Positions 44,821-52,931 of a stretch of DNA of 64,000 nt are shown here, piece after piece (positions within the stretch are counted from its first letter, which is position 1; every line of letters starts with the position of its first letter). Source of the DNA: CAVRTM01 sp963724015 (lineage in GTDB: Bacteria > Actinomycetota > Actinomycetes > Actinomycetales > Dermatophilaceae); assembly GCA_963724015.1 (NCBI GenBank), contig CAVRTM010000002.1, forward strand, positions 1 through 64,000, read 5' to 3'. The notes beneath the pieces were generated by a model that saw only the letters and a program-made list of their open reading frames with translations, was not told the origin of the DNA and did no database searches. A program made the position numbers and the translations under genes.

Positions 44821-46485
44821 TCAGCGCGCGGTGACCACGCGCTCGTTCTCGACGCAGTGCGTCATGGTCTTGCCGCTGACGTCCCGCGGGCCGTTCTTGC
44901 CGAGGTTGGCCAGCCGCTGCTCCTCGTCCTCGGTCAGGGTCTGGGACTGCAGCGGCGGCAGGTGACGGATGTCGTCGGCGCTGATGCCGAGGCCGTCGCC
45001 GATCCGCTGGCCCAGCTCGTCCTCGCACAGGAAGAAGTGCCAGACCATGCGCTCCTGGATCGGGCGGTCGCACTGGCTCAGCGCGCCGACCAGGTTGGCC
45101 ACGAGGTCGTCCTTCTCCCACTGCTGCGACAGCAGGTAGCGCTCGCCGGCCTGCTGGTAGTCGTTGGTCAGCGGGATCCGCTTGCGGGTGAGCCGGCCGT
45201 TGATGACCGGGCCCTGCTCGTCGTGGGAGGGGTAGTCGCCCTCACGCAGACCGCCCAGGATCGACGGCTCGTAGTTGACGTGCGGGTTCTGGCCCTCGCC
45301 CAGGTCGACGCCGTAGGCCATCTGGCCGTCACGCTGGTTGGTGGCGACCTTGGCGTTCTTGGCCGAGTTCACCGGCAGCTGGAGGTAGTTCGGGCCGACG
45401 CGGTAGCGCTGGGTGTCGCTGTAGGAGAACGTGCGACCGATCAGCATCTTGTCGTCCGAGAAGTCCAGGCCGTCGACGAGGACACCGGTGCCGAAGGCGA
45501 TCTGCTCGTTCTCGGTGAAGATGTTCTGCGGCACGCGGTCCAGCACCATCTTGCCGACCGCCTTGAGCGGGAAGGCCTCCTCCGGCCAGACCTTGGTGTC
45601 GTCCAGCGGGTCGAAGTCGAGCTCGGGGTGCTCGCCGTCGTCCATCATCTGCACGCACAGCTCCCACTCGGGGAACTCGCCGCGGCCGATCGCGTCGTAC
45701 AGGTCACGCGTGTGCGAACCGAGGTCGGTCGCCTGGATGTTCGCGGCGTCCTCGGCCGTGTAGGACTTCACGCCCTGCTTGGGCAGCCAGTGGTACTTGA
45801 CCAGCTTGGTCTCGCCCTGGGCGTTGACCCACTTGTAGGTGTTGACGCCGAAACCCTGCTGCGTGCGGTAGTTCGCCGGGATGCCGCGCGGGCTGAAGAC
45901 CAGCGTGACCATGTGCAGCGCCTCGGGCGTCTGGCTGATGAAGTCGAAGACGCGGTTGGGGTCCTGGCGCTCGAAGGTCACCGGGTCGGGCTTCTGGGAG
46001 TGGATGAAGTCGGGGAACTTGATCGCGTCGCGGATGAAGAAGACGCCGAGGTTGTTGCCGACGAGGTCCCAGTTGCCGTCCTCGGTGTAGAACTTCACCG
46101 CGAAGCCGCGCGGGTCGCGGGCGACCTCGGAGGAGTCCCGCCCACCGGCGACGGTGGAGAAGCGGATCGCGAGGTCGGTGCGCTTTCCCTTCTCCTGGAA
46201 CAGCTTGGCGCGGGTGTACGCCGCGATCGGCTCGTCACCGACGGCGCCGTACGCCTCGAAGTAACCGAAGGCAGTGGTGCCGCGCGCGTGGACGACGCGC
46301 TCGGGGATGCGCTCGCGGTCGAAGTGGCTGATCTTCTCCAGGAACTGGTAGTTCTCCAGGGTCGCCGGACCCCGTGCGCCGATCGTGCGCTGGTTCTGGT
46401 TGTCGTAGATCTGGTGTCCCTGGCGGTTGGTGAGGACCTGTCGGTCGTCTCCGCTGGTGGACCCCTTGCTGGCCACGTCAGTCAT
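44821..46485 (-). CDS. katA: Small-subunit catalase
   Basis: 554-residue haem catalase without the C-terminal flavodoxin-like domain. Distal His in RVVHARGTTAFG, Asn in DLVGNNLGVFF, haem Tyr in GRTFSYSDTQRYR. ATG 46485 overlaps the stop of the Fur-family gene (ATGA) and follows GAGAGGAAAA, so repressor and catalase are co-transcribed, the classic peroxide-sensing pair in actinobacteria. The C-terminus reads MTHCVENERVV, typical of clade III-like catalases. Confidence 0.94.
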   Translation of the reverse strand: MTDVASKGSTSGDDRQVLTNRQGHQIYDNQNQRTIGARGPATLENYQFLEKISHFDRERIPERVVHARGTTAFGYFEAYGAVGDEPIAAYTRAKLFQEKGKRTDLAIRFSTVAGGRDSSEVARDPRGFAVKFYTEDGNWDLVGNNLGVFFIRDAIKFPDFIHSQKPDPVTFERQDPNRVFDFISQTPEALHMVTLVFSPRGIPANYRTQQGFGVNTYKWVNAQGETKLVKYHWLPKQGVKSYTAEDAANIQATDLGSHTRDLYDAIGRGEFPEWELCVQMMDDGEHPELDFDPLDDTKVWPEEAFPLKAVGKMVLDRVPQNIFTENEQIAFGTGVLVDGLDFSDDKMLIGRTFSYSDTQRYRVGPNYLQLPVNSAKNAKVATNQRDGQMAYGVDLGEGQNPHVNYEPSILGGLREGDYPSHDEQGPVINGRLTRKRIPLTNDYQQAGERYLLSQQWEKDDLVANLVGALSQCDRPIQERMVWHFFLCEDELGQRIGDGLGISADDIRHLPPLQSQTLTEDEEQRLANLGKNGPRDVSGKTMTHCVENERVVTAR

Positions 46486-46997
46486 AGGGCGTTTTCCTCT
46501 CGGTGTGGGTGCTGGTCGGTCGGGTTCGGAAGGGCAGGCTCGGGCCGGTGGCTCCTGGCGGCACAGTCGGGGCAGCGCCCCCAGAAGATGACCTCCGCCT
46601 CGTCGACGACGAAGTTCCCGACGGGCGTGTGCGTCAGGCACGGCGCGGAGCCGACGACACAGTCGACGTCGTACGTCGCGTCGCAGTCCCGGCAGACGAG
46701 GTGGTGGTGGTTGTCCCCCACCCGGCCCTCGTACCGCGACGGATGACCCGCCGGCTCGATCCGCCGGGCCAGGCCGGCGTTGGCCAGGGCCTCGAGGCAG
46801 TCGTAGACCGCCTGGGTGGACAGGGCCCCCACGATGCGCCGCGCGCGTTCCGCGACCTCGGCCACGGGAAGGTGCTCGCGCCGGACCTGCGCCGCATCGA
46901 GCACGCCCAGGACGGCAGTCCGGGCACCGGTCGCGCGCAGCCCGGCGGCGCGGAGCCGCTCCTGCGCCGATGATGCGGGTGGTGCCGTCGATGTCAC
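46482..46997 (-). CDS. furA: Fur family peroxide-responsive repressor
   Basis: 171 residues from GTG 46997. N-terminal winged helix (RLRAAGLRATGARTAVLGVL), recognition region GALSTQAVYDCLEALANAGL, regulatory metal site NHHHLVCRDC and a second CxxC, GRCPDC, for structural zinc. Overlap with katA indicates a FurA/CatR-type peroxide sensor. I prefer GTG 46997 to TTG 47033: it lies 7 bases past a plausible -10, suggesting a leaderless transcript, as known for mycobacterial furA; a GGTGGAG sequence is also nearby. Confidence 0.88.
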   Translation of the reverse strand: MTSTAPPASSAQERLRAAGLRATGARTAVLGVLDAAQVRREHLPVAEVAERARRIVGALSTQAVYDCLEALANAGLARRIEPAGHPSRYEGRVGDNHHHLVCRDCDATYDVDCVVGSAPCLTHTPVGNFVVDEAEVIFWGRCPDCAARSHRPEPALPNPTDQHPHREENAL

Positions 46998-47017
46998 GGG
47001 GGCCACTCCACCAGCAG

Positions 47018-47037
47018 ATCTGGAATGAGTCAAGTGA
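47018..47037 (-). promoter_or_regulatory. FurA-type operator and promoter
   Basis: On the minus strand the sequence reads TTGACTCATTCCAGA. This matches the AT-rich operator I know upstream of mycobacterial furA-katG (TTGACTxATTCCAGA), here with katA in place of katG. TTGACT can serve as -35; 17 bases on, TGGAGT is a weak -10, and the predicted start of transcription coincides with GTG 46997. This implies autoregulation by FurA. Confidence 0.6.
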
Positions 47038-47071
47038 TGGAGCGGGGCCGGTCTTCGCTACAGTCGGCGGC

Positions 47072-47485
47072 GTGAGCGAGCTGACCGATGACGAGATGGC
47101 GTTCCTGCAAGGCGCGTTCGACCTGGCCCGTAACGGCGAGACCAGGCGGCTCTCGGAGTACGTCGACGCCGGCCTGCCGGTCAACCTCACCAACGGTGCC
47201 GGTGACTCCCTGCTGATCCTCGCGGCGTACCACACCCACCTCGAGACGGTGCGCGCGCTGCTGGACCGGGGCGCCGACACCGGCCGGGTGAACGACCGCG
47301 GTCAGACGGCCCTGGCGGCGGCAGTCTTCCGCAGGGCGGCGCCGATCGTCCGGGTGCTGCTCGAGGCCGGGGCGGACCCGACTGCCGGGCCGAAGTCCGC
47401 GGTGGACGTGGCGGAGTTCTTCGAGCTGGACGAGATGGCGGCTCTGTTGCGAGGCGACTCCCCCTCGGCCGACCCGGTGGCCTGA
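47072..47485 (+). CDS. Ankyrin repeat protein
   Basis: 137-residue protein consisting of about three ankyrin repeats: DAGLPVNLTNGAGDSLLILA, TVRALLDRGADTGRVNDRGQ and IVRVLLEAGADPTAG. No signal peptide. Ankyrin genes next to catalase genes recur in bacteria (for example ankB by katB in Pseudomonas, needed for full catalase activity), so a role supporting KatA is a reasonable inference. GTG 47072 is chosen over an upstream ATG (46970) that would overlap the furA operator. Confidence 0.85.
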   Translation: MSELTDDEMAFLQGAFDLARNGETRRLSEYVDAGLPVNLTNGAGDSLLILAAYHTHLETVRALLDRGADTGRVNDRGQTALAAAVFRRAAPIVRVLLEAGADPTAGPKSAVDVAEFFELDEMAALLRGDSPSADPVA

Positions 47486-47623
47486 GCCGGTAACCGGGGC
47501 GGTGACCGCCGGGGTCGGCCGCGGGGCCGGCGCGGCCGGCGCTCGGGCCGTGGCCGGCGTGGCAGCGGCCGGTCGTCTCGTGCCTGTGGATACCGGTTTC
47601 CGGGTCCGGTCGCGGCGGTACGA

Positions 47624-47639
47624 TCGAACACATGATCGA
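47624..47639 (+). promoter_or_regulatory. LexA (SOS) box-like site over the HNH gene start
   Basis: TCGAACACATGATCGA matches the actinobacterial LexA consensus TCGAAC-N4-GTTCGA at 11 of 12 defined positions. It overlaps the ATG at 47632, so LexA binding would block expression directly. LexA control of 13E12-type genes is known in mycobacteria. Confidence 0.5.
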
Positions 47640-48915
47640 GTCCTTGGAGCCGGCGCTGCTGCTGGTGCAGCAGGTCTTCGAGGCCGTCCGGGCCGAGGTG
47701 GCTGACACCGGTGAGGGTGAGCTGGCCGAGCTGGTGCTGGCCTCGCAACGAGTGGCCAATGCGGCGTCGGCGGTGCAGGCGGTGGCGCTGGCGGGGATCG
47801 CCGCCCGCGATGAGGTGCAGCTCCCGGACGGGGCGCGCGCGGGAGTCGACCGCGGTGTGGGGCACGTGAGTGAGTTCGCGTCGGTGACGGTCGCCCCGAT
47901 GCTGGGACTGACCTCTCATGGGGCGCAGGAGCGGGTGGCGACGGCAGCGGCCCTGGCGTCGCGGCTACCGGGGACGCTGGCGGCGATGGCTGCAGGGAGC
48001 CTGGACGGGTGGCGCGCCTCGATCATCGTGGCCGAGACGGCCGAGACCACCGCGGCAGGGTGCGCGCAGGTGGAGGCGGTGATCTTGCCGCGGGTCTGCC
48101 ACGAGACCGGCGGGCAGGTGCGGGCCAGGACCCGTCGGGCGCTGGTCCTGGTGGACGCGGATGCGGTGCGCCTGCGGGCGGCCAAGGCGCGGCTGGAGCG
48201 GTCGGTGCGGGTGTGGCCCTCACCCGTGGTCGGGCTCAGCGAGTGGGTGGCGGTGCTGCCGGCGCACGAGTCGGCGCTCTGCAAGGCGGCTGTCGATGAG
48301 CACGCGGGTGCGTTGCGGCGGGAGGATCCGGGCCTGTCCATGGACCAGGCGCGGGCCGATGCGTTGGTGGACCTCGTCCTGGCCCGGGTGCAGGTGTCCA
48401 CGACGGTGCACCTGACGATGCCGGTGCAGACCGCGGCAGGAGACGCGGCGGGCCTGGGTGCGCCGGGGCGGCAGGGGGCGGTGATCGGGTCCGAGGTTCC
48501 CGGGATCGGGGTGATCCCCTCGGACGTCGTGGCGGGGATCTGCTCGAGCTTCGACACCAGGATCCGGCGGGTGCTGCTGGATCAGGTGGCGGGGACCACG
48601 GTTGAGACCGGCGCCAAGGGATACGCGCCACCGGCGGCGGTGGGGCGGTTCGTCCGGCACCGCGACGGGCACTGCCGGGCGCCGGGATGCGCCCGATCGG
48701 CGCGGTTCTGCGACCTGGACCACGTCATTCCCTGGCCGTCGGGTCCGACTGACCCCACCAACCTGTTGACGTTGTGCCGGCGTCACCACCGGATGAAGCA
48801 TCGGACCCGGTGGCGGGTGAGCATGGCTCGCGACGGGGTGGTCACCTGGACCGACCCGTTCGGGCAGGAGTTCATCACCCACCCGGTCAACCACCACGAC
48901 ACCCTCGTGGCCTGA
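47632..48915 (+). CDS. DUF222/HNH endonuclease of the 13E12 repeat family
   Basis: 427-residue protein. The N-terminal two thirds is the DUF222 (13E12) domain of unknown function. The C-terminal HNH nuclease has HRDGHCRAPGCARSARFCDL, then DHVIPWPSGPTDPTNLLTLC and RRHHRMKH, with catalytic His in DHVIPW and the zinc Cys pairs. These genes are multicopy in many actinobacteria and behave like selfish or mobile units. A LexA-like box overlaps the start codon. Confidence 0.9.
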   Translation: MIESLEPALLLVQQVFEAVRAEVADTGEGELAELVLASQRVANAASAVQAVALAGIAARDEVQLPDGARAGVDRGVGHVSEFASVTVAPMLGLTSHGAQERVATAAALASRLPGTLAAMAAGSLDGWRASIIVAETAETTAAGCAQVEAVILPRVCHETGGQVRARTRRALVLVDADAVRLRAAKARLERSVRVWPSPVVGLSEWVAVLPAHESALCKAAVDEHAGALRREDPGLSMDQARADALVDLVLARVQVSTTVHLTMPVQTAAGDAAGLGAPGRQGAVIGSEVPGIGVIPSDVVAGICSSFDTRIRRVLLDQVAGTTVETGAKGYAPPAAVGRFVRHRDGHCRAPGCARSARFCDLDHVIPWPSGPTDPTNLLTLCRRHHRMKHRTRWRVSMARDGVVTWTDPFGQEFITHPVNHHDTLVA

Positions 48916-48939
48916 CGGCGCGCTTCGCGGTCGCCGGCC

Positions 48940-49419
48940 TCAGCCCAGCTCGGTCGAGTCCTCGGCCGTGGTGGCCGTCGTACCCGAGTCGGACGCCTTG
49001 GCGCCGCCGACGACGTGGAAACGGCGGCCGGTGATGCTGGCGGCGTCGATCCGCATGTAGCGCGGCTTCGGTGAGGCATGCCACGGGAAGATCGGCAGCT
49101 CGATCACCTCGAGCACGTCGTACATCTCCTTGACCTCCTCGGCCCGGCCCTTCACGACCACGCTCCAGGCATCCCCGCCGACCGCGTCGTAGCCATCGAC
49201 CTCGAAGGCGACCGCCGGGTTCTCCAGGGCAGCCGACAACTTCGTCCCGCGCGCTGTGCGGAACACCACGGTGCCGTGGTCGACGACGTGGTTGACCGGG
49301 AAGATGTCCGGCCCGGCGCCCGTGACGACGGCCAGCCGGCCCACGACCGCTTCCCTCACCAGCGCCCAGGACTCGCTCGGCGACAGGTGCACCATGGGGC
49401 TCTGCTCAGTGCTCTCCAT
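48940..49419 (-). CDS. Pyridoxamine 5'-phosphate oxidase-fold protein
   Basis: 159-residue split-barrel flavin or F420-binding type protein: ALVREAVVGRLAVVTGAGPD, then PVNHVVDHGTVVFRTARGTK and WSVVVKGRAEEV. Such proteins are common members of DosR regulons. A DosR-type box (49456-49469) ends 37 bases before ATG 49419. The actual substrate is unknown; flavin or F420 reductase activity is possible. Convergent with the HNH gene. Confidence 0.88.
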   Translation of the reverse strand: MESTEQSPMVHLSPSESWALVREAVVGRLAVVTGAGPDIFPVNHVVDHGTVVFRTARGTKLSAALENPAVAFEVDGYDAVGGDAWSVVVKGRAEEVKEMYDVLEVIELPIFPWHASPKPRYMRIDAASITGRRFHVVGGAKASDSGTTATTAEDSTELG

Positions 49420-49455
49420 GCGACAACGGTGAGGCGGCGCCGGTCGTTGGAGTCA

Positions 49456-49469
49456 GGGCCGAAGGTCCT
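49456..49469 (-). promoter_or_regulatory. DosR box A
   Basis: GGGCCGAAGGTCCT; on the minus strand AGGACCTTCGGCCC. Matches the palindromic core GGGAC-x4-GxCCC and lies 37 bases before the PPOX-fold gene. Confidence 0.7.
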
Positions 49470-49571
49470 CGCGCCGTCGGTGCCCCGCCGAGCCTGAGCC
49501 GCCAGACGCGGTGACCGCCGGCCCGTCCGCCTCCCCGGCCCCGAACGCTGCGTCAGCCAGAAACCATGCCC

Positions 49572-49585
49572 GGGACCAAATCCCC
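49572..49585 (+). promoter_or_regulatory. DosR box B
   Basis: GGGACCAAATCCCC, a near-perfect palindrome 119 bases before the universal stress gene at 49704. With box A it gives one site for each of two divergent genes. Confidence 0.65.
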
Positions 49586-49703
49586 TGTCAATCCAGGGCG
49601 GGCCGGGAAGGCTGGTCGTATCCGCGTCCCCTCTCGTGCCGCGGACCGTATCCGACCAGCCGCCCGCGCGGGTGGGGGGCGGCCGAACGAGGAGCGCCGC
49701 TGC

Positions 49704-50615
49704 ATGGACAGCCGTGAGATCGCCTCGCAGAGTGTCGTGGTGGGAGTGGACGGGTCACCGTCCAGCCGGCTGGCCCTGCGATGGGCCGCGGGGAAGGCCG
49801 CCGGCGCCGGCCAGCCGCTGCATGTCATCCACGCCCTGGAGACCGAGGTCGTCCTGCGTGAGGAGGAGCCGCTCGGCACTCAGGAGGTCACGGCGGACGA
49901 CGACGCGGTGCTGACCTCGGCGATGGAGCTGGTCACGACCGAGGCTCCGGATGTGCACGCGGTGGCGCACAGCATCAAGGGGTTCGCGCTCAGCACGCTG
50001 ATCGCCGCCTCCCGCGTCGCGGGCACGCTCGTCGTCGGCTCGCGCGGGCGGGGCGCCATACCGGCGGCCCTGCTGGGGTCGGTCTCCCAGCAGCTGGTGC
50101 TGCACTCCTGCTGCCCCGTGGTCGTCGTCCGTGACAGCCGGGCGCTGACACCGCAGCAGGGGGCGCCCGTGGTCGTGGGGGTGGACGGGTCCGAGGAGTC
50201 CGCCGGAGCGGTGGGCTACGCCTTCGCGCACGCCGCGGAGACGGGACGTCCGGTCGTCGCCGTGCACTCCTGGTGGTGGGAGCCGCTGGAGGGCGTGAAC
50301 GTCGGCGAACCGTGGACGGGTGACTGGACCCAGATCTCGGCGCAGGAGGGTGCGCTGCTGGCTGAGTCGCTGGGCGGGTGGCGTGAGAAGTACCCCGACG
50401 TCCACGTCGAGGAGCGGTCGGTGCGGGGTGACCCCGTGGTCGACCTGCTCGAACAGTCCCGCGGCGCCGCGCTGGTGGTGGTCGGGTCACGCGGACGCGG
50501 CGGCTTCGCCGGCCTGCTCCTCGGGTCGGTCAGCCGGCGCGTCCTCAAGCGGGCCTCGTGCCCGGTCGCGGTCGTCCGCTCGGAGCCGCCCGAGGCACAC
50601 AGCAAGAAGCAATGA
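49704..50615 (+). CDS. Tandem universal stress protein
   Basis: 303 residues with two Usp domains (about 8-147 and 154-293). The ATP-binding loops GSRGRGAIPAALLGS and GSRGRGGFAGLLLGS follow the G-x2-G-x9-GS pattern, and VVVGVDGSPSS and VVVGVDGSEES start the domains. Family members bind ATP and support persistence under hypoxia or starvation. The HSWWWEP and GDWTQ motifs in domain 2 recur in the proteins at 54908 and 58764, so these three are paralogues. GAGGAG precedes ATG 49704. Confidence 0.92.
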   Translation: MDSREIASQSVVVGVDGSPSSRLALRWAAGKAAGAGQPLHVIHALETEVVLREEEPLGTQEVTADDDAVLTSAMELVTTEAPDVHAVAHSIKGFALSTLIAASRVAGTLVVGSRGRGAIPAALLGSVSQQLVLHSCCPVVVVRDSRALTPQQGAPVVVGVDGSEESAGAVGYAFAHAAETGRPVVAVHSWWWEPLEGVNVGEPWTGDWTQISAQEGALLAESLGGWREKYPDVHVEERSVRGDPVVDLLEQSRGAALVVVGSRGRGGFAGLLLGSVSRRVLKRASCPVAVVRSEPPEAHSKKQ

Positions 50616-50623
50616 GGACGCCT

Positions 50624-50637
50624 GGGACCTTCGTCTC
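50624..50637 (+). promoter_or_regulatory. DosR box C
   Basis: GGGACCTTCGTCTC, 115 bases before the SHOCT gene; the second arm has one mismatch. A weaker half-site, CGCCTTCGTCCC, follows at 50650-50661. Confidence 0.6.
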
Positions 50638-50752
50638 TATACCGACATTCGCCTTCGTCCCACAGTCGACCTGACGGCTTTGGGTGCGGGCCGACCGGTG
50701 GGCTGAATGGGCGACGGCCTGACCCTCCCGGTCGGGAGAAGGAGAGAACCTC

Positions 50753-51001
50753 ATGGTGAACTGGGGATACAGCGACTCGGGCTGGATGATGGTGGTGGCC
50801 CTTGTCGTGGGCCTCCTGCTGATCGCCCTCACCGTCGCACTGGGCTTTGCCCTGTACGGCGGCGGTTCGGCCGACCGGGACGGGTCACCGGATGCTGCTG
50901 GGCGCAGCAGCGCGGCTGAGCGGGTGCTGGAGATGCGCTTCGCTCGCGGCGAGATCGATGCTGACGAGCTCGAGCAGGCCAAGCAGGCCCTCCGGCACTG
51001 A
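50753..51001 (+). CDS. SHOCT domain small membrane protein
   Basis: 82 residues: one membrane helix (about 11-35, MMVVALVVGLLLIALTVALG), a short linker, then a C-terminal SHOCT motif (AAERVLEMRFARGEIDADEL). SHOCT is a short helical oligomerisation motif found at the ends of many small membrane proteins. GGAGAAGGAGAG precedes the start. Downstream lies a 14-bp direct repeat (GGGCAGGGCCGGCC, 51003-51016 and 51019-51032). Confidence 0.87.
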   Translation: MVNWGYSDSGWMMVVALVVGLLLIALTVALGFALYGGGSADRDGSPDAAGRSSAAERVLEMRFARGEIDADELEQAKQALRH

Positions 51002-51068
51002 CGGGCAGGGCCGGCCGGGGGCAGGGCCGGCCGCAGGCACGGTCGGCCAGGGACATGGCCCGGATCGG

Positions 51069-51983
51069 TCAACCGATCGCATCCCGCTGCGTCCGGTGAT
51101 CCTCCAGGCGCCGAGCGCCCAGGTCGACGATGCTCTTGCTCCGCCGCCACGGTGGCACCAGCATCACGTCACACGGCATCGCCGCGAGCAGTCCGCGGCT
51201 GACGGGACCGACCTGCGCCCGGGCCCAGCCCCCCTCCCCCTCGCCCCCTCCGGTACCGACGACGAGCAGGTCCCGCGGGCCGACCCTGTTGCGCAGGGCG
51301 GTGACCGGCTCCTCCTGGCTGACGACCAGGCGGTTGGGCACGCCACGCGGCAGGTCGGCCGCCCGCAGCGACGCCCGGCAGCGTTCCCACCCCTCAGCCA
51401 GCGCTGCCGGGTCCAGCGTGGCGCCATGGTCCAGGGCGTGCACCAGCGTCAGCCCCACCCCGCGGATCACGGCCTCGGCCGCGGCCGTCAACAGCACCGG
51501 CCCGGACGCCCGGACCATGTCCACGCCGGCGACCACGGCGGGCTCGTGTCCGACCACGCTCTCCGCAGGCGACAGCTCGTGGCCGTCGACGAACAGCACC
51601 GGGCAGTCGAGGTGGCCCGCCAGCGCGTCGCCGACCGTCCCGGCCGCCCAGACGCCGCCGTCCTCGCGCGCAGCCGCGCCCGTCACCACCAGGCTGGTAC
51701 GCCGCGCCAGGTCCACCAGTTGTGCGCGCGAGGCTGCGCCCGCGTGGACCACCTCCAGCGGCACCGAGGGGTTGGTCGCCACAGCTGACGCGACCGCCTC
51801 CTCAGCCACCGGGTGCCGCGCCGTCGGGTGCCGGTCGTGCGCGCCCGGCACCGACCCGGCCAGCACGAGCAGAACCAGACCGGTCCCCCGTGCGGCTGCC
51901 TCCAGCGTCGACGCGGCGACCGCCCGCCGGCTTCCGTCCGACCCGTCGCACCACATCAACGTCGTCTGCTCGAACCGGGTCAC
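51069..51983 (-). CDS. Universal stress protein, divergent type
   Basis: 304-residue protein with two Usp-like domains, diverged from the canonical trio. Domain 1 begins TLMWCDGSDGSRRAVAAS. Domain 2 ends DLLVVGTGGGEG then VGPVSRGLLAAMPCDVMLVPP, with a shortened ATP loop. It is paralogous to the protein at 60481 (shared AMPCDVMxVPP). The start is GTG 51983, preceded by GAGGAGG. Faces two DosR boxes in the divergent intergenic region. Confidence 0.87.
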   Translation of the reverse strand: MTRFEQTTLMWCDGSDGSRRAVAASTLEAAARGTGLVLLVLAGSVPGAHDRHPTARHPVAEEAVASAVATNPSVPLEVVHAGAASRAQLVDLARRTSLVVTGAAAREDGGVWAAGTVGDALAGHLDCPVLFVDGHELSPAESVVGHEPAVVAGVDMVRASGPVLLTAAAEAVIRGVGLTLVHALDHGATLDPAALAEGWERCRASLRAADLPRGVPNRLVVSQEEPVTALRNRVGPRDLLVVGTGGGEGEGGWARAQVGPVSRGLLAAMPCDVMLVPPWRRSKSIVDLGARRLEDHRTQRDAIG

Positions 51984-52069
51984 CGGTGCCTCCTCGGGCG
52001 CATGCCGCAGCGCCGGTCCTCCTGTCGGCCGGTCGCCCCCAGCGTGGCCGACGTGCGGCGCCGCCGTAC

Positions 52070-52083
52070 AGGTCCTTGGTCCT
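52070..52083. promoter_or_regulatory. DosR box D1
   Basis: AGGTCCTTGGTCCT, a symmetric variant on the side nearer the minus-strand universal stress gene (start 51983). Confidence 0.55.
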
Positions 52084-52107
52084 GACACCGACGCGGAGGC
52101 GGGGGTA

Positions 52108-52121
52108 GGGACCAAGGTCAC
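52108..52121. promoter_or_regulatory. DosR box D2
   Basis: GGGACCAAGGTCAC, 37 bases before the plus-strand gene at 52159. D1 and D2 are 38 bases apart centre to centre, as in tandem DosR sites. Confidence 0.6.
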
Positions 52122-52158
52122 TTCCTTTGCCGCGTCGTCGGCCGCGAGCATCACGCCC

Positions 52159-52596
52159 ATGAGTCCACAGACCAGGTCCCGCACCCGTTCCGTGCACGAG
52201 GCCATCGGCCCGGCGTGCCAGATCACCGTGAGTAAGGACGGCCGGATGGTGGCCTTTGCGACGGTGACCACCACCGAACGGGACGAGCTCTTCGCGAACG
52301 TCCACATCGAGCCGGGACACGTCCCCGTCCAGGCGCGAGCGGCCCTGGTGGATGCCCTTTTGTCGGTCGCCGGTTCCGACCATGCCCGGCACCTGAGCCT
52401 GGTCATGCCGATGGGCGACTGCCTGCTGGAGGACCTGCACCGCCGGTGCGACGTCCGCGCGCTGCGCCCCGCCGGGGCCACCTGCCTCGTCAGCGCGGAG
52501 GTCGCCAGCTCGGGCCGGCCCGGTCGAGGGGGACGCCGCTCTGGACCTTCGGCCCGCGACCACCAGGTGGACGTGGCCGTGCAACCCCTGGTGTGA
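52159..52596 (+). CDS. Hypothetical protein of the DosR island
   Basis: 145 residues, not recognised. The centre alternates strands and helices (CQITVSKDGRMVAFATVTTT, then ANVHIEPGHVPVQARAALVD and ARHLSLVMPMGDCLLEDLH), consistent with a small alpha/beta fold; the last 35 residues are Gly/Arg/Ser-rich. No signal or membrane segment. The ribosome site is weak. A DosR-type box lies just upstream and the gene sits opposite a universal stress protein, so hypoxia-linked expression is likely. Confidence 0.65.
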   Translation: MSPQTRSRTRSVHEAIGPACQITVSKDGRMVAFATVTTTERDELFANVHIEPGHVPVQARAALVDALLSVAGSDHARHLSLVMPMGDCLLEDLHRRCDVRALRPAGATCLVSAEVASSGRPGRGGRRSGPSARDHQVDVAVQPLV

Positions 52597-52931
52597 CAGC
52601 CCGCCCGCGCGGCCCCCGGCCGCCGGCTTCACTCCTGTCCCTCGGAGCCCCCGCGCCCAGTGCCCCGTCGCCAGCGTCCCGGCCCCGCGTGACGACGGGC
52701 ACCACCACGGCGACGGCGCGGAGGAGCACCGGCTGCCTGTACCGCCGGTGCGCGAACACGGCTGACCCGTGGTGACAGGGACTTTCGCCCCTGAGACCCC
52801 CCGGCCGGCGGACCCAGTCTGAGGGCCTCAGCACGGCCGGCCGCACACCGCCGGCCGCCCTGCCAGGACCACCACCGCCCGGGCAGACCCTCAGCGCCCG
52901 GGCAGGACCACCACCAGAGGAGCTGTTGACC
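52597..52931. other. Long leader region before hsp20
   Basis: 335 bases with no convincing gene. It contains DosR box E (52778-52791) and, near the end, two related copies of GGGCAGGACCACCACC-type sequence (about 52860-52918) before the AGAGGAG ribosome site. The 140-base distance from box to start codon implies a long untranslated leader. Confidence 0.5.
52778..52791 (+). promoter_or_regulatory. DosR box E
   Basis: GGGACTTTCGCCCC, one of the best matches to the DosR core (GGGACT-x-W-x-G-x-CCC), 140 bases upstream of hsp20. Confidence 0.75.

Noticed and set aside
42386..44965. Very long open frame on the strand opposite both the katE gene and part of katA
   Set aside because: Its translation is Arg/Gly/Val/His-rich with no family resemblance; it is an antisense shadow produced by GC-rich codons of the catalases.
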